DNA from: Bacteroidetes bacterium UBA2364
Lineage (GTDB): Bacteria; Bacteroidota; Rhodothermia; Rhodothermales; UBA2364
Reading direction: 5' to 3'
NCBI GenBank assembly: GCA_002344075.1
Contig: DDTM01000013.1
Span: 1-18,616 of the forward strand
Length of the DNA: 18,616 nucleotides
Of this stretch, positions 1 through 6,961 are shown piece by piece. How positions within the stretch are numbered: position 1 is the first letter of the stretch; each line of letters opens with the position of its first letter. Position numbers and translations under genes: made by a program. The notes beneath the pieces were generated by a model. The model did not search any database, had not been told where the DNA came from, and worked only from the letters and a program-made list of their open reading frames with translations.

Positions 1-741
1 ATGGATTTTGGGATCATACTGAGGACGCTGTGTATAGGTGTTTACACCGGAGACCGCTTTTCCCCTGAACAAAATGGCATGATGGTCTGGATTCAGAATT
101 TTAGTCGTAACAGGGATGTAGCGTAGGGTTAGACCAATGCGCCAATGATCCGAATGATTGGGTTCTGATCCATGGATAATATTGGGATTGTGTACGGATA
201 CATCGCCAGGCTGCAAAACCAAGTCCAATGCCTGAGATTCGTCAATGGATTTAGGGTCTAATCCAGAGCCGAGTACATTGTCACCGTCGTCATGTTTACG
301 CAACTCTTCCCAAGAAATTAATTTTTCATGGTGTGTTCCGGGAATAATGCGCATACATCCATTTTCCGGCGTGGAGGGTGTCGCAGCCAACCAAAGTGTA
401 ACCACTTCCATCGGCTCCAATGGCCAATAACTACCATCTTGGTGCCAGAGTACCTTTTGCCCAGTCTTGGGGGCTTTGGCAATGTAATGGGCTGCAAATA
501 AGGCCACCTCGTCACCAATAAATTGCGCGGCAATATCCAAAAGCCGTTCGTCGCCAGCAAGACGCCAGATAAACGGATCGTTCACCAGCATGTTGTGATG
601 CAATTGCTCTGGACGGGTATCGGGATGGTGGTCTAACAACCAGAATACATGATCGCAGGTTTCTTGTGCCAGCGTTTCCGATATAGCATCTCGGAAAATC
701 AGGTATCCGTCATTTTCGTATTGTTGTTTTAAAGCATTCAT
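1..741 (-). CDS. Phytanoyl-CoA dioxygenase (PhyH) family protein, partial at C terminus
   Basis: The frame is open from an ATG at 741 to the left edge, giving 247 residues with no stop, so the C terminus lies outside the window. It looks like a non-haem Fe(II)/2-oxoglutarate dioxygenase: the proximal iron ligands fit H100-x-D102 in WHQDGSYW, the distal histidine fits H190 in NPNIIHGSEPN, and R201 or R207 could bind 2-oxoglutarate. The segment ENGCMRIIPGTH (residues 127-138) is typical of the family. The aspartate in H-x-D argues for a hydroxylase/oxygenase rather than a halogenase. The N terminus (MNAL...NDGYLIF) aligns with the start region of the dioxygenase at 1626-2429. It starts only 4 bases after the stop of the previous gene, so it is very probably the last visible member of a three-gene operon. 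The substrate cannot be inferred; the family acts on acyl-CoAs, ectoine, small metabolites and natural products. Confidence 0.85.
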   Translation of the reverse strand, partial: MNALKQQYENDGYLIFRDAISETLAQETCDHVFWLLDHHPDTRPEQLHHNMLVNDPFIWRLAGDERLLDIAAQFIGDEVALFAAHYIAKAPKTGQKVLWHQDGSYWPLEPMEVVTLWLAATPSTPENGCMRIIPGTHHEKLISWEELRKHDDGDNVLGSGLDPKSIDESQALDLVLQPGDVSVHNPNIIHGSEPNHSDHWRIGLTLRYIPVTTKILNPDHHAILFRGKAVSGVNTYTQRPQYDPKIH

Positions 742-745
742 TTGG

Positions 746-1603
746 TTAATCCATTGAAACTTCCCAAGGATTTCCTGTACCGCTTTCGTGCCAGAGCATG
801 GGGAAATAGGGTCCGGCAAACGGATCTCCGTCGCGACCAGACAAAAGGCGAACATTCATATGCGGATCGGAAGGCGTATTCGCCTTGTAGCATGTTCCAT
901 CGGGCATTAGATGGGCCACCAGCGAAAGCCGGGGGGCCATGCTCAGATTGGGGCGGCTTCCATGTAGGACACGACAATGATGGAAACTTACCGCGCCCGC
1001 CGGAAGCGGGCAAGCTACTGGCCGGAAGGGTTTTCCGGTTTCGGCCTCAATGCGTTTTTGAAGGGTGTCCAAATCGTGCTCAAAGAAGTCATTATTGTTG
1101 AGAAGTCCCCAATTATGGCTTCCGGGAACCACTTCCATACAGCCGTTTTGCTCGTTTACGTCCACAAGGGCAATCCATGCTGTAAGCATATTAAAGGGTG
1201 TGGCACATTGCCAATAATGGTGGTCTTGATGCCAGCCAACAGCCCCAGTCCCAGCATTTTGAGAAGGTTTATAGAGTAATTGATCGTGCCACAAACGGAT
1301 TCCTTTTGAGCCGGAAAGCATGGCGGCCATATTACCAATAACCGGATGTATGACCGTTCTGGCAATCACGGCATCAGCCCAGTGAGAATTGTCAATTTTG
1401 ATCATCTGGTTAAGCGGGGTACCGGGTGTATGGCTGTTGTAATGCGGTGTTCGTCCGGTCTCGTACTGCCCTTCAATTACTTGGGCATGGTGGGTACGGA
1501 TTTCTGCGAGTTCCTCGTCCGAGAAAATTTTCGACGAGATCCAGTATCCATTCTCCCGATAAAACGCAATGTCTTGTTCGGTGGGTAAAAGGCTCAAATT
1601 CAT
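746..1603 (-). CDS. Phytanoyl-CoA dioxygenase (PhyH) family protein
   Basis: This complete 285-residue protein is the middle of three adjacent PhyH-type genes. The Fe(II) facial triad is visible as H125-x-D127 in GWHQDHHYW and H214 in CRVLHGSRPN, with R225 a likely 2-oxoglutarate ligand. The segment NGCMEVVPGSHNWG (residues 153-166) is the family's conserved strand and turn. No signal peptide or membrane segment is seen, so a cytoplasmic oxygenase is expected. The ATG at 1603 is preceded by an AT-rich leader without a Shine-Dalgarno sequence, and N-terminal alignment with its neighbours supports this start. It follows the upstream dioxygenase by 22 bases and ends 4 bases before the next. Compared with its neighbours it is longer between the HxD motif and the distal histidine and has a different C-terminal end, so the three are old paralogues or independently acquired relatives rather than a fresh duplication. 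Substrate unknown. Confidence 0.9.
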   Translation of the reverse strand: MNLSLLPTEQDIAFYRENGYWISSKIFSDEELAEIRTHHAQVIEGQYETGRTPHYNSHTPGTPLNQMIKIDNSHWADAVIARTVIHPVIGNMAAMLSGSKGIRLWHDQLLYKPSQNAGTGAVGWHQDHHYWQCATPFNMLTAWIALVDVNEQNGCMEVVPGSHNWGLLNNNDFFEHDLDTLQKRIEAETGKPFRPVACPLPAGAVSFHHCRVLHGSRPNLSMAPRLSLVAHLMPDGTCYKANTPSDPHMNVRLLSGRDGDPFAGPYFPMLWHESGTGNPWEVSMD

Positions 1604-1625
1604 AGATTTATAGGTTTAAACGGGA

Positions 1626-2429
1626 TCATTTTTTATGCCCTGCGGAATTGCGCGTTGCATGGTGGTTCCAGCCATTCAATACCAAGTGTTCGTCGGGATG
1701 TAGAATTCCATCTTCGATTCGGTCATCTCCGGCATACAGTTGTGCCAGCACCGTTTTGCGTACCTTCTGCGAGCGATTGGGCATAGACCCATGTAAAGTA
1801 AAGTAGTGAAAAAAAACAACATCGCCTGCTTCTGCTTCAATAACTGTTGCATTTTCAATGGGGTATTGGGCCAGTAATTCAGACTCATTTTGCCCATCTG
1901 TATTTTGGATACGGCCTAATTTGTGACTACCGGGATATACCCGAATACATCCCATTTCATCGGTCGCTTCTGAGACATGAATAATACCTGCAATCATGGT
2001 ATCTTTGACAGAAGGGAAGTAGTTCCAGTCTTGGTGCATCGGAAAAGGGGAGCCTTTTTCGGCGGGTTTTTGGAAAAGTTTGGTATGGTGCAAAACTACA
2101 TTTTCGCCCATAATGGCGGTTACCACTTCTGAAAAGGCAGGCTCCAATAAGGCCCTGAGCCATAAGCCGGAAAATTGTTGAACATTGTGTGTGTGATAGA
2201 TCACACTATCCCCGCCATCTAATCGTTCCATTTCCTTCCCTGCCCAGCGGGCATTGACAGATTCTTGTTTTGCGGAACGGATTTGATCCACAATTCGGTC
2301 AAATTCCTGTTCTAAAGCTTTTATCTGAGTAGCATTATAAATTCCTTTGGCAAGGTAATAGCCGTCACGATCAAAAGCTTCTTTAATGGCGTTCATTGCT
2401 TTGTGGTTTAGTGGAAAAAGCGTTTCCAT
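1626..2429 (-). CDS. Phytanoyl-CoA dioxygenase (PhyH) family protein
   Basis: This 267-residue protein is the first gene of the dioxygenase triplet. The metal site is H132-x-D134 in PMHQDWNYF and H213 in TLHGSMPN, with R224 probably binding the 2-oxoglutarate carboxylate. MGCIRVYPGSHKLG (159-172) is the family hallmark. I chose the ATG at 2429. An in-frame ATG at 2480 would put the upstream gene's intrinsic terminator (2440-2466) inside the coding region. A third ATG at 2396 (MNAIKEAFDRDGYYL) aligns exactly with the start of the dioxygenase ending at 741 and is a real alternative. There is no clear Shine-Dalgarno sequence before either. The role of this soluble Fe(II)/2-oxoglutarate enzyme is unknown beyond a probable C-H hydroxylation. 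It could also be described as ectoine-hydroxylase-like, but nothing in the window shows an ectoine pathway. Confidence 0.88.
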   Translation of the reverse strand: METLFPLNHKAMNAIKEAFDRDGYYLAKGIYNATQIKALEQEFDRIVDQIRSAKQESVNARWAGKEMERLDGGDSVIYHTHNVQQFSGLWLRALLEPAFSEVVTAIMGENVVLHHTKLFQKPAEKGSPFPMHQDWNYFPSVKDTMIAGIIHVSEATDEMGCIRVYPGSHKLGRIQNTDGQNESELLAQYPIENATVIEAEAGDVVFFHYFTLHGSMPNRSQKVRKTVLAQLYAGDDRIEDGILHPDEHLVLNGWNHHATRNSAGHKK

Positions 2430-2439
2430 TATGTTACAC

Positions 2440-2466
2440 AAAAAAGCCGGAGGTTCAGCCCCGGCT
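2440..2466 (-). terminator. Intrinsic terminator after the third L,D-transpeptidase
   Basis: On the minus strand AGCCGG (2466-2461) pairs with CCGGCT (2450-2445). The stem can extend by two further pairs (one G-T), the loop is about six bases, and the stem is followed by a run of six T. It lies 40 bases past the stop of the transpeptidase gene ending at 2507 and ends only 10 bases before the ATG chosen for the first dioxygenase. Confidence 0.85.
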
Positions 2467-2506
2467 TGTATGAAGAACATGTATTTTCGTATCGGTTGTA
2501 AGTTAT

Positions 2507-3625
2507 CTACTGTGATTTCGCGTTGGGTTTCCCAATACGTTGTTTGACTTTTGGCTGTGGCTTTGGAGTGATCTTTGGTTTTTTGGATGCTGCGCTCTGT
2601 GCCTTTAACCTTATGCGCCGTTCCTCGGCCAATCGTAGTTGGTCGAAGGTTTTTTGCTGTGGGGTTCCGGCAGGTACTGCATAGGGGCTTTTCGGGAGGG
2701 GCATCACACGAACGCCTGGCTTACCTTTGACCCTGGTAAAAAAAGAAGGTGTTCCTTTAGGGTCTTTATGCAGGACCAGAACGGGCGTTCCTTGTTTTTT
2801 AACTTTGCAACGTGTCCCATGACAAACCATTGCGGAATCCGAGGCCACTGTCGTCTCCCACGGCTGGGTCCAAGCATAGAGCCAACGGGCATCCGGCCCA
2901 CCTAACCGAATACAACCATGACTTGCAGGGCCTGAAGTGGGCATAAAGTATTGATGAAAGTGAATGCCACGAGATTCGTGAATATTCATGACATACTTCA
3001 GAAACCACGTTTCGGTGGAAGGTTTTTCACCTTTTTTAGGTTTTTGGAGAGCCGGGCTAAGGGTGGAGATACGCGAGGGTTGCTTCCAATTTACATTAAA
3101 CCGACCCGTCGGTGTGGGGGTTTCATCTTTTCCTGTTACCACCAAACCCCATCGGGTTAGTTTTCCTTTCTCATAAGCGGCAAACGCCTGGTTGGTTTTG
3201 TCCACCAACAAAAGTTGGTCTAATTTATCGGCTGCTGGCCAAATGTGCTCAAAAGGGGCGTATGCCCTAAAGTCTAAATGTAAGGGTTGCGGAATAAATA
3301 ACGAATCACCCTTTTGCAAATTTTTTAGGTCGTTACGGTTGAGGAGTTTAATCAACGCTTGTGCTCGTCTTGAAGGGACATCAATTTTATTAATGCCGTA
3401 TTTTTCATAGAGGTTTAGCCGGGCCATAAGGGTGGAGGTTTCGGTTACAAGGTGTACCTCCCATGAGACTTCCGGGATTTTTTGAACATCGCCTCTCATG
3501 CTACTATAAAGCGAGTCTAAGCCTGCACGCTCAAGCCCTTCCAGATTCACATCAGGGTCTTGCGCAAGGGTACTCCCCAAGGCCATTAGGCCATAAGAAA
3601 AAACAAAAAGCAGTTTTTTTATCAT
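2507..3625 (-). CDS. Secreted L,D-transpeptidase (YkuD domain), paralogue 3
   Basis: This 372-residue protein has a signal peptide (residues 1-21, cleavage near TLAQ) and should act in the periplasm, where YkuD enzymes make 3-3 peptidoglycan cross-links or attach proteins to the wall. Residues 70-115 look like a diverged LysM-like segment (INKID...LLNRND...KGDSLFIPQ). The catalytic domain covers about 135-290, with H222/H224 in IHFHQY and the nucleophile C238 in ASHGCIRL. A non-catalytic cysteine pair (C268, C273) may form a disulfide. The C-terminal tail, from about 345, is rich in Lys, Pro and Gln and probably disordered. The start has a good Shine-Dalgarno (GGAG, 5 bases before ATG). It is the last of three tandem paralogues and is separated from the second by a terminator, so it may have its own promoter; none is evident. 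A purely structural wall-anchoring role is possible. Confidence 0.92.
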   Translation of the reverse strand: MIKKLLFVFSYGLMALGSTLAQDPDVNLEGLERAGLDSLYSSMRGDVQKIPEVSWEVHLVTETSTLMARLNLYEKYGINKIDVPSRRAQALIKLLNRNDLKNLQKGDSLFIPQPLHLDFRAYAPFEHIWPAADKLDQLLLVDKTNQAFAAYEKGKLTRWGLVVTGKDETPTPTGRFNVNWKQPSRISTLSPALQKPKKGEKPSTETWFLKYVMNIHESRGIHFHQYFMPTSGPASHGCIRLGGPDARWLYAWTQPWETTVASDSAMVCHGTRCKVKKQGTPVLVLHKDPKGTPSFFTRVKGKPGVRVMPLPKSPYAVPAGTPQQKTFDQLRLAEERRIRLKAQSAASKKPKITPKPQPKVKQRIGKPNAKSQ

Positions 3626-3671
3626 AAAAGCTCCGGATTATGGGCAGTAAGATGCTGAAAACACCTCAAAC

Positions 3672-3708
3672 AAAAAACCTGCTCTCGAAGTTCCGTGAAC
3701 AGGTTTTT
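3672..3708 (-). terminator. Intrinsic terminator between L,D-transpeptidase paralogues 2 and 3
   Basis: An inverted repeat pairs AAAAACCTGTTC with GAGCAGGTTTTT on the minus strand (12 pairs, one G-T, loop of about 12 bases), ending in a T run. It starts about 16 bases past the stop at 3725. Because both arms are A/T-flanked it could work in either direction, but only minus-strand genes abut it. Confidence 0.85.
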
Positions 3709-3724
3709 CATAGATAGATCAGGA

Positions 3725-4831
3725 TTAGCGCCGTTTTGCTTGGTTGTTTTTTGGCTTAGTAGCCGTAGTTCGTGGTTTGGCCTGGGTGGTTCTCGGCATC
3801 GGGCTTGCTACGCCTCTGTTGGCTGTTGTGCCTTTTCCAAGCCTGATCCGATCAAAAAATTTCTGCTGGTCGGTCCCGGCAGGAATGCTGTAAGGATCGG
3901 TGGGCAGGTCAATAATTTTGAGAATCGGATAACGATTTTTGTACACAAACGGTTGGGCTTTGCCCTTAGGGTCTGGCCCAAGCACCAGCACCATGGTGCC
4001 TTGCTTGGTGATTTTGCAGTCTTTCGATCCTGTACATTCTTCGGCATTGGGCTTCGAGGTCTCCCACACATCCACCCAGTTGAACAGCCATTCGGCATCC
4101 GCATCATTCATTCGGACACATCCATGACTGGCAGGGCCTCCTGTGGGCATGGCGTATTGGTGCATATGAATGCCGCGCTTCTCGTGAATATTCATCACCC
4201 ATGTCATGTCCCACATTTCATCAGATTCTTTGGGTTTTAACACACCGGGGCTGAGCGAGGAAATGCGGTTCTCTGCTTTCCAGTTTACGTTAAATCGTCC
4301 TTCAGGAGTCTGAGAAGCATCGGTTCCGGTGTTGATAATTCCCCAACGCCGGAGTACACCGTCTTCGTAGGCTGCAAATGCCTGAATTTCTTTGTCTAAG
4401 ATAATAATCTTTTTGTGCTCCTTTGCCGCTTGGTAATAACGTGGGAAGGGGGAATAGGCCCGTAAATCAAGCCCCAATTGCGTTGGTACCACAAGGGTAT
4501 CACCCGGATGGAGTTCTTCCAGAAGGTTTCGGTTGATTAGTTGAATCAGAACCTGGCCTTCCCGACTTTGTGTGTCGCCCTTGTTTATGCCCATATATTC
4601 ATAAAGGTTCAGGCGGGCGCGTAGCCGAGAGTCTTCCTTTACCACATAATAGTCATAAAAAACTTGTGGGATTTCATCCGGATTGCCAATCTGGTTGTCC
4701 TGAATGGCACGCAGGGCCTCTTGATTGAAGTGATCCAACGATTTGGGCGGTTCCTCGGCAGGTGGTTTGGTAGGCTGTGCCTGAACACTCAAGCTTAGCC
4801 ACAGGGGTAAGATTAAAAATATTTTTTTCAT
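3725..4831 (-). CDS. Secreted L,D-transpeptidase (YkuD domain), paralogue 2
   Basis: This 368-residue protein has a signal peptide (MKKIFLILPLWLSLSVQAQ), a proline-rich linker (20-30), a LysM-like segment (about 72-118, ending HPGDTLVVPTQ) and a YkuD catalytic domain with H222/H224 in IHMHQY and the nucleophile C238 in ASHGCVRM. The histidine and cysteine fall at the same residue numbers as in the gene at 2507-3625, and the two align along nearly their whole length, so they are clear paralogues. C266 and C272 form a cysteine pair equivalent to that of the neighbour. The C-terminal 35 residues are rich in Thr, Pro, Lys and Arg and probably disordered. The gene follows the first transpeptidase by 56 bases with no terminator between, and an AGGAG lies about 9 bases before the ATG, so co-transcription with the upstream paralogue is likely. 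The expected site of action is the periplasmic peptidoglycan. Confidence 0.92.
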   Translation of the reverse strand: MKKIFLILPLWLSLSVQAQPTKPPAEEPPKSLDHFNQEALRAIQDNQIGNPDEIPQVFYDYYVVKEDSRLRARLNLYEYMGINKGDTQSREGQVLIQLINRNLLEELHPGDTLVVPTQLGLDLRAYSPFPRYYQAAKEHKKIIILDKEIQAFAAYEDGVLRRWGIINTGTDASQTPEGRFNVNWKAENRISSLSPGVLKPKESDEMWDMTWVMNIHEKRGIHMHQYAMPTGGPASHGCVRMNDADAEWLFNWVDVWETSKPNAEECTGSKDCKITKQGTMVLVLGPDPKGKAQPFVYKNRYPILKIIDLPTDPYSIPAGTDQQKFFDRIRLGKGTTANRGVASPMPRTTQAKPRTTATKPKNNQAKRR

Positions 4832-4887
4832 GGAGGATTGGCTCCTGTATTTACGGGTGGTGATGAGTCTGATTATTCGGTTTTTGT

Positions 4888-5799
4888 TCAGCGACTGGCC
4901 TCTGTAGCACTTTGATGGCGCTCCCTCCGGCGGTCGAACATTTTTTGTTGAGGACTTCCTGCTTCAATCGTCCAAGGGTCAGGCGGCAGTGAAATCATTT
5001 TTAGGTGAGGGCCTGTTTTTTCTTTTACAAATAGTTTTTTGGCGCGTGGTAGATCTTCTCCTTGAACGACCACCATGTTACCTTGTTCTAAGAGTTGTTT
5101 ATTTTTCATCACCCATCCACGGTGCCACTCATACACCCACTTGGCATCGGCATCAATCATTCGTACACAGCCATGGCTGGCTGCTCCAATTACCGGAATG
5201 GCGTACTGGTGGGTATGAATTCCCCGCTCCAAATAAAAGTTAGACACCCAATTCAATCGCCATTCTTGTCCGGGTGGACTGTCACTTGAAATCCGAAAAT
5301 CTTGTCGCCAGTTGAAGTTAAACCGACCCGAAGGTGTCCAGATGGCTTTTGCACCTTTACGACCCGTACTGACGACTCCCCAGCGGGCTAATTTCCCAAA
5401 TTCGTAGGCAGCATATAATTGATGGCTTTTATCCACCACAAAAAATTTATCCAACAACTCTGCACCAGCGTAGTATTTAGGAAATGGGGAATAAGCACGA
5501 TGATCCAACCCTAACTGATTGGGCACAATCAGGGAATCTGATGTTGAAATACGTCCCATGATATCACGGTTTAGCATTTGCAACAAGGGTTTGTGTTCTT
5601 TTCCCACCGATTGCCAGAATGCTTCGGCTGAAGCGGACTGGATGTAGGAATAGGTCACCTCTGGAAGGGTGTCTAAGGCCGGGGCTTTGGTTTGATACAC
5701 TTTGGCCAAGGCGCGTTGGTCAAATACGCCGGACTGTTGGGCAATGGCCCAAGAAAGGCTTACGAATAAGCTACTGAAAATAAAAAACCTGGCACGCAT
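4888..5799 (-). CDS. Secreted L,D-transpeptidase (YkuD domain), paralogue 1
   Basis: This 303-residue protein is the first and shortest of the tandem transpeptidases. A signal peptide (1-20, cleavage near AIAQ) precedes a shortened N-terminal segment that keeps only the second half of the LysM-like region (LLQMLNRDI...SDSLIVPNQ, 73-95). The YkuD domain follows, with H195/H197 in IHTHQY and the nucleophile C211 in ASHGCVRM. It lacks the extra cysteine pair and most of the basic tail found in its two neighbours, and has an insert (RKGAKAIWTPSGRF) before the conserved GRFNFNW. All catalytic motifs are intact, so it should be an active periplasmic transpeptidase. The ATG at 5799 has no Shine-Dalgarno. 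It probably heads a two-gene unit with the gene ending at 3725. The 100-base gap upstream is AT-rich and presumably holds the promoter, which I could not define. Confidence 0.92.
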   Translation of the reverse strand: MRARFFIFSSLFVSLSWAIAQQSGVFDQRALAKVYQTKAPALDTLPEVTYSYIQSASAEAFWQSVGKEHKPLLQMLNRDIMGRISTSDSLIVPNQLGLDHRAYSPFPKYYAGAELLDKFFVVDKSHQLYAAYEFGKLARWGVVSTGRKGAKAIWTPSGRFNFNWRQDFRISSDSPPGQEWRLNWVSNFYLERGIHTHQYAIPVIGAASHGCVRMIDADAKWVYEWHRGWVMKNKQLLEQGNMVVVQGEDLPRAKKLFVKEKTGPHLKMISLPPDPWTIEAGSPQQKMFDRRRERHQSATEASR

Positions 5800-5899
5800 T
5801 TTTTAGGTAAATTTGGGTGGTGAAATACGTGATTAGAGTTAATTGGTCAAATTAAGAAAAAACAAGATGCTTCCCAAGTTAAAAACAGTGCGCACATTG

Positions 5900-6961
5900 T
5901 TAATTTTGGCAGGCGTGTGCAAGATCACGTAGTTGGTTGCCAACACCCATAACAATCAATGTTTGCCCGGCCTCGATAATCGTTTTTGCATCGGGATTAA
6001 AGAGGGTTTCATTCTTTACGGGATCGTGAATGGCAATAATAATGGCGCCAAATGTTTGTCGGATATTGAGCATGGCCAATGATTTCCCATTGAGCCGTGC
6101 ATTAGGGCCTACCAACATCTCGTCCATTTCTACCTTAAGGTTTCGGAAGGTGTCCAATTCTTCCATAAACGAATGAACAAGTGGTCGGGTGAGGAGTTGG
6201 GTCATGCGGGTTGCCCCAATCTCATACGGAGAGATGACCTTGTCTGCACCAGCACGGGTGAGTAAGGAACGGTTGTGTGGGGTCGCATAATCGGTTCGGG
6301 CCAAAATAAACAAATTAGGATTCATGCCTCTGGCCATCAATGCCAAAAAAGCATTATCGCGGTCTTGTTCCAATGCAAGAACCAATTTTCTGGCACGAAG
6401 AATTCCCGCTTTTCCGAGGGTTTCTTCTTCTTCTGCATTCCCCAGAATATACAGATACCCCGCCGTTTGTATTCGAGCGGCCCGCTCTTCGCTTAGTTCA
6501 ATCACCACAAAAGGATGTCCTGCTTCTTGAAGACCTTGTGCAATCCGTTCGCCGATACGACCAAAACCGCAAATAATGGTATGATCCGAGAGTGTTTCAA
6601 TGGCGTGTTTCATACGACGTTCAAATAATTGTGTTTTTCCGATCATGTATTCAACCGAACGTGTGAAAAGATATCCACCCAGTCCGATACCCCAAAAAGC
6701 AATTATGATCGTCCAAAGCCTGCCCAATGGATGGAGTGGATGAATCTCGCCATATCCGATGGTGGCAAGGGTAATAAAGGTCATATAAAAAGCATCAAAA
6801 AAAGTCCAACTTTCTATCCACATATAACCCATTGGAGCTATTATGAATAAGAGGATAAAGATTAGGACATATTTTAAAAACTCCGGACGTTGTGTGAATG
6901 GGCTTCGCGAACGCTTTTTCGTTAAAACCCGATACAGGATATGTATTTTTTTGAAGCTCAT
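5900..6961 (-). CDS. Two-helix potassium channel with RCK (TrkA-N/TrkA-C) domains
   Basis: This 353-residue inner-membrane protein carries a first helix (about 29-48), a pore loop with the K+ selectivity filter T67-I-G-Y-G71 in TLATIGYGE, and a second helix (about 82-101). The layout matches MthK-like and bacterial Kch-like channels. The cytoplasmic part starts with a Rossmann RCK-N domain (about 126-240, nucleotide motif GFGRIG at 132-137, acidic strand end VVIELSEE) and ends with an RCK-C (TrkA-C) domain (about 272-345). Such channels pass K+ and are gated by nucleotides or ions bound to the RCK ring. The ATG overlaps the stop of the upstream antiporter by one base (TGATG), implying translational coupling. 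The product could export K+ or adjust membrane potential alongside the antiporter. Confidence 0.93.
   Translation of the reverse strand: MSFKKIHILYRVLTKKRSRSPFTQRPEFLKYVLIFILLFIIAPMGYMWIESWTFFDAFYMTFITLATIGYGEIHPLHPLGRLWTIIIAFWGIGLGGYLFTRSVEYMIGKTQLFERRMKHAIETLSDHTIICGFGRIGERIAQGLQEAGHPFVVIELSEERAARIQTAGYLYILGNAEEEETLGKAGILRARKLVLALEQDRDNAFLALMARGMNPNLFILARTDYATPHNRSLLTRAGADKVISPYEIGATRMTQLLTRPLVHSFMEELDTFRNLKVEMDEMLVGPNARLNGKSLAMLNIRQTFGAIIIAIHDPVKNETLFNPDAKTIIEAGQTLIVMGVGNQLRDLAHACQN

Noticed and set aside
1..2429. Halogenase activity of the PhyH-type enzymes
   Set aside because: Halogenases of this fold replace the metal-binding Asp with Gly or Ala; all three genes keep H-x-D.
3695..4240. 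A 181-residue open frame on the plus strand opposite the second L,D-transpeptidase
   Set aside because: It is antisense to a gene with full catalytic motifs and has no recognisable domain; its length comes from the codon pattern of the real gene.
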